DNA of 64,000 bases from Planctomycetota bacterium (GTDB lineage: Bacteria; Planctomycetota; SZUA-567; H5-PLA8). The stretch is taken from assembly GCA_016200135.1 (NCBI GenBank), contig JACQFI010000008.1:71968-135967 (forward strand). Reading direction: 5' to 3'. Under the pieces are notes generated by a model that had not been told where the DNA came from, ran no database searches, and saw only the letters and a program-made list of their open reading frames with translations. Position 1 is the stretch's first letter, and the number at the start of each line of letters is the position of its first letter. Positions 27,525-34,458 of this stretch are shown in pieces. The position numbers and the translations under genes are program-made.

Positions 27525-30503
27525 CTACTGCATGCGCTTGATCTTCGCGGCCACGAAACGCTTGACCGCGGCCGGGGACAGTTCGGGGTTTCGTTCCTGA
27601 ATGTCCTGCACGAGGTACGTCTGCATCGCGCCCACGTCTTCAGGCGCGATGTCTTTGAAGTACGTCTCGGCCATCTTGCCCTTGGCCCAACCGATAGGTC
27701 CGATGGAGTAGAGCCGGTTGAGCGTGCCCACGATTCCCGGCCCGCCGCCGATCTGGCCGTGCCCGATCTTGTTGGCGACGCGCCCCAACGCGGTCTGGAA
27801 CTCCTTGTCCGGGTCTGCGATTCCGGCCGCCGCCAGCTCCGCGTTCAGGCCCTTCTCGGTGCTGGTGTACGTCGTCGCTGCCGGCTTCACTTCCTCCGCC
27901 GTGAGCGGCTTCGCGCCGATCCGCTTCAGGTCGGAGTTGAAATCCGTCAACGTCTTGGCCGTCACGTCCTCGCCGCTCTTCGCGGCCTCGGCAATGCGCC
28001 GGGTGGCTTCGGCCTTGGCCTTCTCGCGGGTGGCGTCCAGTCCTTCGTTCACCCTGGCCTCGGGGAAAGGGATCGCGTTCGGGTCCAGGTCCTTCTTGTT
28101 CGACAGCCGGCGACCGGCGTTCACCGCTTCGGTGGCGCTCTTCTTGGCTTCGTCCGGCGGAATCCCGGCCCTGATCGCCTCGTTGTACTGCTTCAACGCC
28201 TCGTCCATGTCGGCCTTGTCCTTCACGGCCACGGCCTCTTTTTCCTTCGAAGTCGAAGCCGCGTACCGCGTGTAGTCGGACGCCGGCAACCCGTCGTCCT
28301 GGCGCTCGGCGTTCACCAGCTTGTTGGCGTCGTCCGCGCTGTACCCGGCCTTCACGTAGTCGAAGAACTTCCCACGGTCAGCCTTGTCGCGGGCCGGGCC
28401 GGTGGGCGCGCCGGGCTTCGTGGAAAGGGCCTCCGCGTCCACCGTGATCGGCGCCAACCCTTCGGCCCGGCGCACGGCGTTGACGCGGGCCGCCGCGTTC
28501 TGGCGCGCCTGGTCGGGAGCGGTTCCGCCGTCCACCAACTTCTGCGCCGCGTCGATTGCGGCCTGTACGTCCTTCGCGTCCCGCGCCGCCGTCTTGGGCT
28601 GGCCGGTTCGCGGGTACACGTTCACGTCGTCCGGGTTCAGGGGCGCGAGGCCACTGTGCCGACGTAAGGTATTCACGCGAGCCAACGCCCGCGCCTGCGC
28701 CTCGCTCTCCGGGAGGCCATCCTCCACCATGCGCTGCGCCTCGTTCACGGCGTTGTTGATGTCCTGTCGATCGGCCGCGCTGTTTTTGGCGGCATCCTGG
28801 GCCGCGGCATCCCCGCCGAGGGCGCGCATCAGGGCCGTTTTACCGTACTTCATGGTCCCGAATTGCTGGCCCTCGGGCGTTGCCAGGTACGCGAGTTTCA
28901 CGTTGGCGTCATGGTCGCCCGTCGCCGCCTTGGCCTGTAGGTTCTCTAGCGCATCCGGCCCGGCCGCCTTGTTCAAGGACAGGGGAACCGCTCCACGCTC
29001 TGCGCGCTGCCGGGGTAAGACCTTCGAATAGAACTCGTTCAGGTCGCCGCCGGGGTTGTTCTCCAGCCAGCCCGCCGCGGCCATGGCCTCGGCCTCGTCG
29101 CCCGGCGCCTGCACGTTCTGCCGGTTGGCCTGCGAAAGCTCGCGCCGTACCTGGTTCTCGCTCTTCCCTTCCGCCGCGCCCTGCAGGATCGCGTCCCGCT
29201 CTCCGGTGTTCTGGTACGCCCACGGGTAATGGCCGGCCGCGTCCCGCACGGGTGCGCCGGAAAGGGCGTTCACCAGCGCGCCGCCCTGGCCGCGACTGTG
29301 GATGTTCACCTGGGACTGGTCGGGCATGGCCCGCGCCCCTTGGCCACCAGACGGGGAACCAACCCCCGCCGCGGCCTTCTTGGCTTCCAGGTCCGCAACC
29401 GTCGGATAGAAGTCGTGGAGCTGCTTATTTGGGCTGGCTCCGATTCGAAGATCTGCGGACTCGGCCTCGTCTGCCGGGGCCGGGGCCTGGAGCGCCTTCA
29501 AGAGCGGGTTGCCGGGCCCGGCATCCGTGCGCGGTCCTCGCGGCCTCGAAGGCTCGTACTTGAAATCAGCACCGAAGAGCGGGCCGGTGGGCACGTCGCC
29601 CTCACCCACGGGCGCAAGGTTCTCGAGGCCCGCGTACTCGTCGGGGGCCTCGAACCGGCCTGCCGGAACGTCCGGCAGCGCGTGGCCGCCGGCGTTCTCG
29701 TGCGCACCCAACGCGCTCATAAGCGCGTTACCGCCCTTCAGCTTCGGGAAGCCTTCCAGCCGGTCCACGTACCCCTGGGCGGCCTCCAGTGCGTCGGGGT
29801 CGCCTGCCTGCGCCCGCTGCTGTAGGTGCTTCAGGAGTTCCGCGTCGCTGACCGAAGGCGGGTGCTTGCCACGCCAAGTCACGGCCGCCGCCCGCTTGGT
29901 CAGGTCGGCCCACGGGTCGCTGGGGGTCGGCTTCGAATCGTCTGGATCATGGTCGGGCTCGCGCTCGTTGCCGCTGGTCTCGGAATGGCCGCCACGAAGT
30001 GCGCTCACCAGCATGTTGGGCCTACCACTCCCAATTTCGAAGTCGGGTGAGGGGAAGCGGTCGTCCGGTTCACGGATAAATTCATTGGGGCTTTCGAGGT
30101 CGTCTTCTTGCGGCTGGAACTCCCGCAACCGATCCACGCTTAAGCCGTCTGGCGCGGTGAGTTTGTACCCGTCCCGAAGATAGTTGTTCATTCGCATGGC
30201 AAAGGGGTTCGACTTGACGCCCGGTGCCGGTCCAATGCGAAGGTTTTCAGTGTCCGCCTCGTCGCCCAGCTCAAGAGGCGGCACGGCCGGGCCGGTGTTG
30301 GGGTTGTCGTCGGGCGACACGATGGATTTCTGATCTTCTTCCCCACCGCCGCCGCCGCCAGCCAAAACCGACATGAGCGCGCCCCTGCGCCGCTTCGCCT
30401 TCTGCGCGTTCATCATCGCGGGGATCGCCATGCGCCCCAAGGCCACGGTCTCGGCCGGGTCCAAACCTGCGCTGGCGGCGTTCTGGTATTCGTCAAAGGT
30501 CAT
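27525..30503 (-). CDS. Large repeat-rich protein, probable partner of the giant protein
   Basis: 992 residues from an ATG at 30,503 with GGGAGG upstream. The N-terminal half is Gly/Pro/acidic and disordered-looking, with a recurring motif like ALMSALGG (GALMSVLAGG, MLVSALRGG, NALMSALGA, PLLKALQAP, ALVNALSGA, ALMRALGG) and a duplicated E-x-x-x-L-R-I-G segment. The C-terminal half has about five tandem helical units of 55-65 residues, best seen in VNTLRRHSGLAPL and VNAVRRAEGLAPI. No enzyme motif was seen. The gap to the 1,891-aa gene is 37 bases, so they are one operon. A scaffold or structural role is likely but unproven. Confidence 0.7.
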   Translation of the reverse strand: MTFDEYQNAASAGLDPAETVALGRMAIPAMMNAQKAKRRRGALMSVLAGGGGGGEEDQKSIVSPDDNPNTGPAVPPLELGDEADTENLRIGPAPGVKSNPFAMRMNNYLRDGYKLTAPDGLSVDRLREFQPQEDDLESPNEFIREPDDRFPSPDFEIGSGRPNMLVSALRGGHSETSGNEREPDHDPDDSKPTPSDPWADLTKRAAAVTWRGKHPPSVSDAELLKHLQQRAQAGDPDALEAAQGYVDRLEGFPKLKGGNALMSALGAHENAGGHALPDVPAGRFEAPDEYAGLENLAPVGEGDVPTGPLFGADFKYEPSRPRGPRTDAGPGNPLLKALQAPAPADEAESADLRIGASPNKQLHDFYPTVADLEAKKAAAGVGSPSGGQGARAMPDQSQVNIHSRGQGGALVNALSGAPVRDAAGHYPWAYQNTGERDAILQGAAEGKSENQVRRELSQANRQNVQAPGDEAEAMAAAGWLENNPGGDLNEFYSKVLPRQRAERGAVPLSLNKAAGPDALENLQAKAATGDHDANVKLAYLATPEGQQFGTMKYGKTALMRALGGDAAAQDAAKNSAADRQDINNAVNEAQRMVEDGLPESEAQARALARVNTLRRHSGLAPLNPDDVNVYPRTGQPKTAARDAKDVQAAIDAAQKLVDGGTAPDQARQNAAARVNAVRRAEGLAPITVDAEALSTKPGAPTGPARDKADRGKFFDYVKAGYSADDANKLVNAERQDDGLPASDYTRYAASTSKEKEAVAVKDKADMDEALKQYNEAIRAGIPPDEAKKSATEAVNAGRRLSNKKDLDPNAIPFPEARVNEGLDATREKAKAEATRRIAEAAKSGEDVTAKTLTDFNSDLKRIGAKPLTAEEVKPAATTYTSTEKGLNAELAAAGIADPDKEFQTALGRVANKIGHGQIGGGPGIVGTLNRLYSIGPIGWAKGKMAETYFKDIAPEDVGAMQTYLVQDIQERNPELSPAAVKRFVAAKIKRMQ

Positions 30504-30558
30504 GGTCCTAACCTCCCGATTTTGTTTTCCAAAAACTTGGGTAGACTTGGGCAGGCGT

Positions 30559-30999
30559 TCAAGGTGCCCTGGCGTTCCACCCTGCCTGAAATGCACGCTC
30601 CAACCGGTTCTTTAAGTACTGCGCGCTGGCCGTTCCGGCCGCGCACGTCTGCCCTTCCTCCGACTCGAACCAACGCTCGCGGGCCAGTTCCAAGCGCCTG
30701 CCTTCTCCAGGTTTGTGCGCAGAAACTGCTGCATACTTAAGTCTCCGCACCGGTGCTGGCTTCTCCGGCAGGGGTCCAAGTGCGGCTGCCTCCGCCGCTG
30801 CGCGGGCCTTGGTTGCGTCGTGCTTCCCGGACGACTCGAACACCCGGCGCGCACCCACGCGGAACGAATACCACCACGGCCCGCCGGCCTTCCGCTGGGA
30901 CAGCTTCACCAACACGGGTTTCCCGTCGACCATGTACGGCGCGCCGTCCTTCTGCACGAAGAACGCGGCCGGCTTCTGCGCGGGGGACTGTTCAGGCAT
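30559..30999 (-). CDS. Small protein with integrase arm-binding-like segment
   Basis: 146 residues from an ATG at 30,999 with GGAGG 9 bases upstream. Residues 35-75 (KAGGPWWYSFRVGARRVFES, SGKHDATKARAAAEAAAL) resemble the three-strand, one-helix N-terminal arm-binding domain of tyrosine recombinases, but no catalytic domain follows. It may be a stand-alone DNA-binding accessory protein (excisionase-like) or a remnant of another integrase. It heads the late block and its start lies just before the end of the 31,315-30,992 frame. Confidence 0.5.
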   Translation of the reverse strand: MPEQSPAQKPAAFFVQKDGAPYMVDGKPVLVKLSQRKAGGPWWYSFRVGARRVFESSGKHDATKARAAAEAAALGPLPEKPAPVRRLKYAAVSAHKPGEGRRLELARERWFESEEGQTCAAGTASAQYLKNRLERAFQAGWNARAP

Positions 31000-31324
31000 C
31001 GGGCGCACCCTCCGGCTTTGTACTCGCCACGATCTGCAGAATGGTCTGGCGCACGTGATCGGGAAGGGAAGGCCACGCGGCCAAAAGTTTGGACAGCGAG
31101 GGATCGGAAGTGGCGTTCAGTGCTGTTTTCTTGTATGGCGTCTGTATGGTTGAAACGGGTCCTAACAACGCCCGCGCCGCGCCTTTGGCTGTCCCTGCTT
31201 TTTCGGGTGCCTGTGTGGATGTGCTTTGGGTGTCTACGCTTTGCCGCGTACTGTCCCTAATTTCCTCATTCCGTGAAGCGTGTTGGTGGGGTTCAAATCC
31301 CTCCCTACCCACCATCATTATCAA
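30992..31324 (-). CDS. Open frame from attR; would be the C-terminal extension of the integrase in the excised circle
   Basis: As integrated, it begins in host sequence and passes through the attR core (MVGREGFEP), then HQHASRNEEIRDS, a Ser/Thr/Gln-rich linker, IQTPYKK and a helical end (LSKLLAAWPSLPDHVRQTIL). It is exactly in the phase that the integrase frame has at attL: codon starts 12,974 and 31,315 are the same core base. Joining the ends gives one frame of 545 residues. The extension repeats the IQTPYKK found in the integrase tail. It is unlikely to be translated from the chromosome, as its start lies in tRNA-derived DNA. Confidence 0.5.
   Translation of the reverse strand: MIMMVGREGFEPHQHASRNEEIRDSTRQSVDTQSTSTQAPEKAGTAKGAARALLGPVSTIQTPYKKTALNATSDPSLSKLLAAWPSLPDHVRQTILQIVASTKPEGAPDA
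31131..31149 (+). repeat. Candidate integrase arm-type site, right arm
   Basis: TTGTATGGCGTCTGTATGG differs by one base from 13,042-13,060 and has the same orientation. It lies 138 bases inside the attR core, against 66 for the left copy. Confidence 0.5.
31288..31316 (+). repeat. attR core of the integrative element (29-bp direct repeat, copy 2)
   Basis: Identical to 12,947-12,975 over 29 bases. It is the duplicated 3' end of tRNA-Tyr without the rest of the tRNA. The upstream flank does not resemble a tRNA. Confidence 0.9.
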
Positions 31325-31330
31325 ACCGCT

Positions 31331-31360
31331 GGCGCGCCTTATTTCGGGGCGCGTTTTTTT
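31331..31360 (+). terminator. Original tRNA-Tyr terminator, displaced by the element
   Basis: CGCGCC and GGCGCG stem with seven T after it, 15 bases after the CCA in the attR copy. In the uninterrupted locus this would directly follow tRNA-Tyr; it is now 18.4 kb away. Confidence 0.65.
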
Positions 31361-31419
31361 GTGATGAAGCCTAATTAGGAAAGCTTGGTTTCGTTCAGCG
31401 CTAGACCAGGAGACAGACC

Positions 31420-31860
31420 TTGGCGGATAAATTCAAGAGCGTTAAATGTACGGTCGTGATTGATGCGCCGCCGAAGAAGGTCTTCGAGGCCATTACGGTG
31501 GCCAACCAACTGGCAGGCTGGTGGCCGTCGGCGGCCGAGACCGACCCGCGCCCGGGCGGGAAGGTTGTCCTCTGGTGGACGAAGGATACAGCCAACCCAA
31601 CGCCGTCGAATCATTGCGCGACCACGTTCAGCTCGTTCAAGCCACCCCATGAAGTGACCTATTGGAGCGTCACCTTCACGCTCGAACCGCTGGGCAATCG
31701 GACCAAGGTGACGATCGACGACAAAGAGTGCCCCGTGGACGACGGGATCATCTCGGTGGCGTTGACCTGGGGCGCGCTGCGTCTCAACCTGAAGTCCTAT
31801 GTGGAGCGCGGCATCGATATGCGGGCGAGTACCGGTTTCGGGGGACCTTGGGGCGCATAG
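31420..31860 (+). CDS. SRPBCC-superfamily (AHSA1-like) protein
   Basis: 146 residues with the START/AHSA1 helix-grip pattern: TVVIDAPPKKVFEAITVANQ, LAGWWPSA, GGKVVLWW, FTLEPLGNRTKVTIDD and a C-terminal helix WGALRLNLKSYVERG. Such proteins bind small hydrophobic ligands or act as co-chaperones; the ligand is unknown. The start is TTG at 31,420, supported by AGGAGA 6 bases upstream; no ATG fits. It is the first host gene after the element. Confidence 0.8.
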   Translation: MADKFKSVKCTVVIDAPPKKVFEAITVANQLAGWWPSAAETDPRPGGKVVLWWTKDTANPTPSNHCATTFSSFKPPHEVTYWSVTFTLEPLGNRTKVTIDDKECPVDDGIISVALTWGALRLNLKSYVERGIDMRASTGFGGPWGA

Positions 31861-31899
31861 CCCGCTACCCTGCACAAAATACCTTTCTTTCGACAAATC

Positions 31900-32064
31900 C
31901 TGTCAATCTCAATGACAGAAATCGTTAAGCGTGTGGGAATTCCCCACGCGATCTAGGCCCAGAATTCGACTGCACTTGCGAAGTTTATTCCGGCGAATCC
32001 GCACCGATCCTAGGTAAATGCAGGCATCATCCCCCAACTCAATGGGTATGGCACGGCGCGTGCA
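31900..32064 (+). promoter_or_regulatory. Sigma-54 promoter of the prepilin gene with a possible upstream activator site
   Basis: TGGCACGGCGCGTGCA at 32,049-32,064 fits the -24/-12 pattern: GG at 32,050-32,051 and GC at 32,062-32,063 with exactly 10 bases between, one mismatch to the common TTGC. CTGTCA (31,900-31,905) and TGACAG (31,913-31,918) form an inverted pair about 150 bases upstream, like the CTGTC boxes used by PilR in Pseudomonas. RpoN control of pilin genes is well known; the activator here is inferred. Confidence 0.65.
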
Positions 32065-32125
32065 ATAAGGGAATCCTGTCGGCGCCGCATAGGGCGGAGC
32101 AGGACGAAATAAGGAGAATTAAGTT

Positions 32126-32701
32126 ATGAAAACCCGAGGCTTTACCCTGATCGAGCTGATGATCGTCGTAGCGATCATCGCGATCATTGCGGCCATCGCC
32201 ATCCCGAACTTGCTGCGCTCGCGAATGGCGGCCAACGAGTCCGCGGGCATCGCGGCCTGCAAGACCTACGCGGAAGCGCAGGACATCTACCGCCGCACGG
32301 ACTGGGATAGCGACGGCGTGCTCGAATACTCCCTGGCGATTTCGGGCGCGAACAGCCTCTACGAGGTGACCGCGGGCACGGGCAACCTGACTCTCGTCGA
32401 CGCCGCGTTTGCGACGGCTGAAGGCCAGCCCGGCACCGCGCAGCCGAAAGCCGGGTACGTGTTCACTGTGCTGACGGGCCAAGGCGCGAACGCTCCCGGT
32501 GGCACCAAGACCTACGTCGTCGGCTCGAACATGACGCTGGGTTACGCGCTGAGCGCCACGCCGGCCTCCTACGACGGCACGGGCCGCAACTCGTTCCAGA
32601 TCAATAACACCGGCACCGTGTACCAGATGGACCAGGGCTCGGGCGTCGCCACGCACCTGACCACCTACAACCCGGACACCGGTTGGGTCGTATCCGAATA
32701 G
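32126..32701 (+). CDS. Type IV prepilin (major-pilin-like) protein
   Basis: 191 residues. Short leader MKTRG then FTLIELMIVVAIIAIIAAIA: prepilin peptidase cleavage after Gly5, methylated Phe and Glu5 of the mature protein. The C-terminal globular part (YAEAQDIYRRTDWDSDGVLE and onward) is rich in Gly, Ser and Thr. AAGGAGA precedes the ATG. No other pilus gene is nearby, so assembly proteins must be elsewhere. A sigma-54 promoter lies upstream and a strong terminator downstream, making it a single-gene, highly expressed type of unit. Confidence 0.9.
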   Translation: MKTRGFTLIELMIVVAIIAIIAAIAIPNLLRSRMAANESAGIAACKTYAEAQDIYRRTDWDSDGVLEYSLAISGANSLYEVTAGTGNLTLVDAAFATAEGQPGTAQPKAGYVFTVLTGQGANAPGGTKTYVVGSNMTLGYALSATPASYDGTGRNSFQINNTGTVYQMDQGSGVATHLTTYNPDTGWVVSE

Positions 32702-32746
32702 ACGCGCTCCTCCCGATGCCCCCTTGAACCCGGGGCGTGCAGGTCC

Positions 32747-32786
32747 GGGCCGCCGGCTCCTCGACTCCGGCGGCCCCGACTTTTTT
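32747..32786 (+). terminator. Strong Rho-independent terminator of the prepilin gene
   Basis: A perfect 10-bp stem, GGGCCGCCGG (32,747-32,756) with CCGGCGGCCC (32,767-32,776), a 10-base loop and six T three bases later. Confidence 0.85.
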
Positions 32787-32835
32787 ATAGGTGATCGTCG
32801 CTGCTCGTAAGACCCTAACGGGCTATAATGCATTT

Positions 32836-33138
32836 ATGGAAGGCCCCGATTCGCCCGTGCGGTTCCGGCTTCATCTCTCCACGCTGGTGATCCTGTGCCT
32901 CGCGACCGGAGCGCTGCTGGGCCTTTGCCTCTATCTGTACCAGACCATCCCGCGCGACCAGAACGGCACCATCTGCGACACGATCGGCATGGACGAGTTC
33001 TACGGCGCCTTGGTGGTCTCGGCCTTGATCCTGCCCGTGACCGCGGTGGTCTGTGAACTGTGGATAAGCTTGCGCGCGGCGGGCCGCGAGGCTCGTGCGC
33101 TGGCGGAAGACCTGAAGCGGGATCGTTCGGATTCCTGA
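32836..33138 (+). CDS. Small two-helix membrane protein
   Basis: 100 residues. Two membrane segments (LSTLVILCLATGALLGLCLY and FYGALVVSALILPVTAVVCE) and a charged C-terminal tail. The opening RFRLHLST is like that of the membrane protein at 42,762 (RRFQLHLAT), a pattern I associate with planctomycetes. Start at 32,836; the ribosome site is poor. Function unknown. Confidence 0.6.
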   Translation: MEGPDSPVRFRLHLSTLVILCLATGALLGLCLYLYQTIPRDQNGTICDTIGMDEFYGALVVSALILPVTAVVCELWISLRAAGREARALAEDLKRDRSDS

Positions 33139-33244
33139 AGGAAGTTTTGTGCCTCTTGCATCGCCGGGGTTTTCGCCGAAAATCGAGCCTCCGGCCCAAC
33201 CGGGCCGCGTCTAAGAGCGGTAAGCTATTCCTGGAGGAAGCGTG

Positions 33245-34432
33245 ATGTCTTGGGAATGCTCCCGTACCTGGCGTGCCGTTCTTAATGGAGTACTGGCGGC
33301 TACCCTTATGGGAAGCGCCCTTGCGGCCGAGCCCGAGAAGCCCGCGCCCGCCAAGCCCGCTGCGCCCGCTTTCAATCCCGATCCCAAGTTGGACGCCAAG
33401 GTGAACGGCGGCATCCTGCCCGCGAAGTACCACGGCCTGCCGCTGGTCTGGATCCCCAAGCTCGACGCGCCCAAGAAACTCTCCGGCGACCTGAAAGACG
33501 AAGTCTGGAAGAAGGCGGCCACGGTCGAACTCGGCGAGGTCATCGGCGGCGGAAAGCTGAAACTCAAGACGGAGGCGCTGCTCTTCTGCACCGCCGACGC
33601 GCTGTACATCGGTTATCGCTGCGAGGAACCCAAGCTCGACGCGCTGAAGCTGAACGAAGGCGAGATCTGGTCCCGTGACGAGGTTGAGATCTTCTTCGAG
33701 CCTGCGAAGGACACGATCAAAAAGTGCTACCACCAGATTATCATCGACGCCGGTAACGATACATGGAAAGGCCGCACGCACATCTACCCGAACTACAAGT
33801 ACCAGCAGCTCCATGACGACTGGGAGCCCAACTTCGAGTCGGCCACGGGCAAGGGAGAGAAGGCGTGGACGCTGGAAGCCAAGGTTCCGTTCGAACAGAT
33901 GAAGCTGTCCGACGAGGCCAAGGCCAAGAAGACGCTCTGGCGCCTGAACCTCAACCGCGTGCGGCCCGCGAAAGAAGACGGCGAGGACCTGAACTACAGT
34001 TGGTCGCCGCTGGGCGCCAAGTACTTCCACACCGCGGGCAAATTCGGGTATGCGCTGCCGGAGTCCTTCGCGACGCCGGAACTGGTTGAGGAGGTGAAGA
34101 AGTCCGCGGCGCAGGGCGGGGCGCCCGCGCGGGAAGCGGAGCCTGCACTGGTGTACGAGGTCCGCAAGCGTATCGGGGAACTGGAGGCCGAACTCTTCAG
34201 CGAGCGCGACACCGCAGCGGAGAGGCTTCGCAAACTGGCGCAGCAGGACGCGGTCGCAGCCCAGTGCGTCTACAGTGAGCTTCTGGATTCGACCCTGCGC
34301 GCGCGGGATTCACAGGCCGCCGGAGCGGCCAAGGCGCTGCTCGGCGAGGTCAAGGCCAGCGCAGACGAGAAGAAGGAAGACGATCCGCCGCCGGACAATA
34401 TGCGCGCCATGATGGGCCAGTTGGACCAGTAG
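33245..34432 (+). CDS. Secreted CBM9-like (DOMON-type) protein
   Basis: 395 residues with a signal peptide (VLNGVLAATLMGSALAA) and a Pro/Ala linker. Residues 70-280 have the family 9 carbohydrate-binding fold pattern: LSGDLKDEVWKKAATVELGE, ALYIGYRCEEPKL, SRDEVEIFFEPAKD, YHQIIIDAGNDTWKG and WTLEAKVPFEQM. The C-terminal third is a helical, charged region. The ATG at 33,245 is chosen over GTG at 33,242 by spacing from GGAGGA. Probably binds sugar polymers at the cell surface; no catalytic domain is seen. Confidence 0.8.
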   Translation: MSWECSRTWRAVLNGVLAATLMGSALAAEPEKPAPAKPAAPAFNPDPKLDAKVNGGILPAKYHGLPLVWIPKLDAPKKLSGDLKDEVWKKAATVELGEVIGGGKLKLKTEALLFCTADALYIGYRCEEPKLDALKLNEGEIWSRDEVEIFFEPAKDTIKKCYHQIIIDAGNDTWKGRTHIYPNYKYQQLHDDWEPNFESATGKGEKAWTLEAKVPFEQMKLSDEAKAKKTLWRLNLNRVRPAKEDGEDLNYSWSPLGAKYFHTAGKFGYALPESFATPELVEEVKKSAAQGGAPAREAEPALVYEVRKRIGELEAELFSERDTAAERLRKLAQQDAVAAQCVYSELLDSTLRARDSQAAGAAKALLGEVKASADEKKEDDPPPDNMRAMMGQLDQ

Positions 34433-34458
34433 AGCTTTGGGGCTGCTGCTCGAAACGG

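Larger units (their letters stand above)
12947..31316. mobile_element. Integrative element in tRNA-Tyr (phage- or satellite-like, 18.4 kb)
   Basis: Bounded by the 29-base duplication of the tRNA-Tyr 3' end, with a tyrosine recombinase gene beside attL. Minus-strand early block (19,100 to 12,942): small unknown proteins, an SSB-tailed protein, an HTH protein, a replication-like protein, a second HTH protein and the integrase. Plus-strand block (19,224-20,618): small proteins and a toxin-antitoxin pair. Minus-strand late block (30,999 to 20,628): a 146-aa protein, giant 992- and 1,891-aa proteins, small proteins and a lipoprotein. No terminase, portal, major capsid or tail genes and no conjugation genes are recognised. 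A phage satellite, a decayed prophage or a novel integrative element are all possible. Confidence 0.85.

Noticed and set aside
26430..28667. 745-residue plus-strand open frame over the two giant genes
   Set aside because: Low-complexity Ser/Ala/Arg shadow crossing the gap between two well-supported minus-strand genes.
31288..31324. MVGREGFEP as a possible protein motif
   Set aside because: It is the antisense translation of the tRNA 3' end, a common artefact; only its codon phase relative to the integrase is informative.
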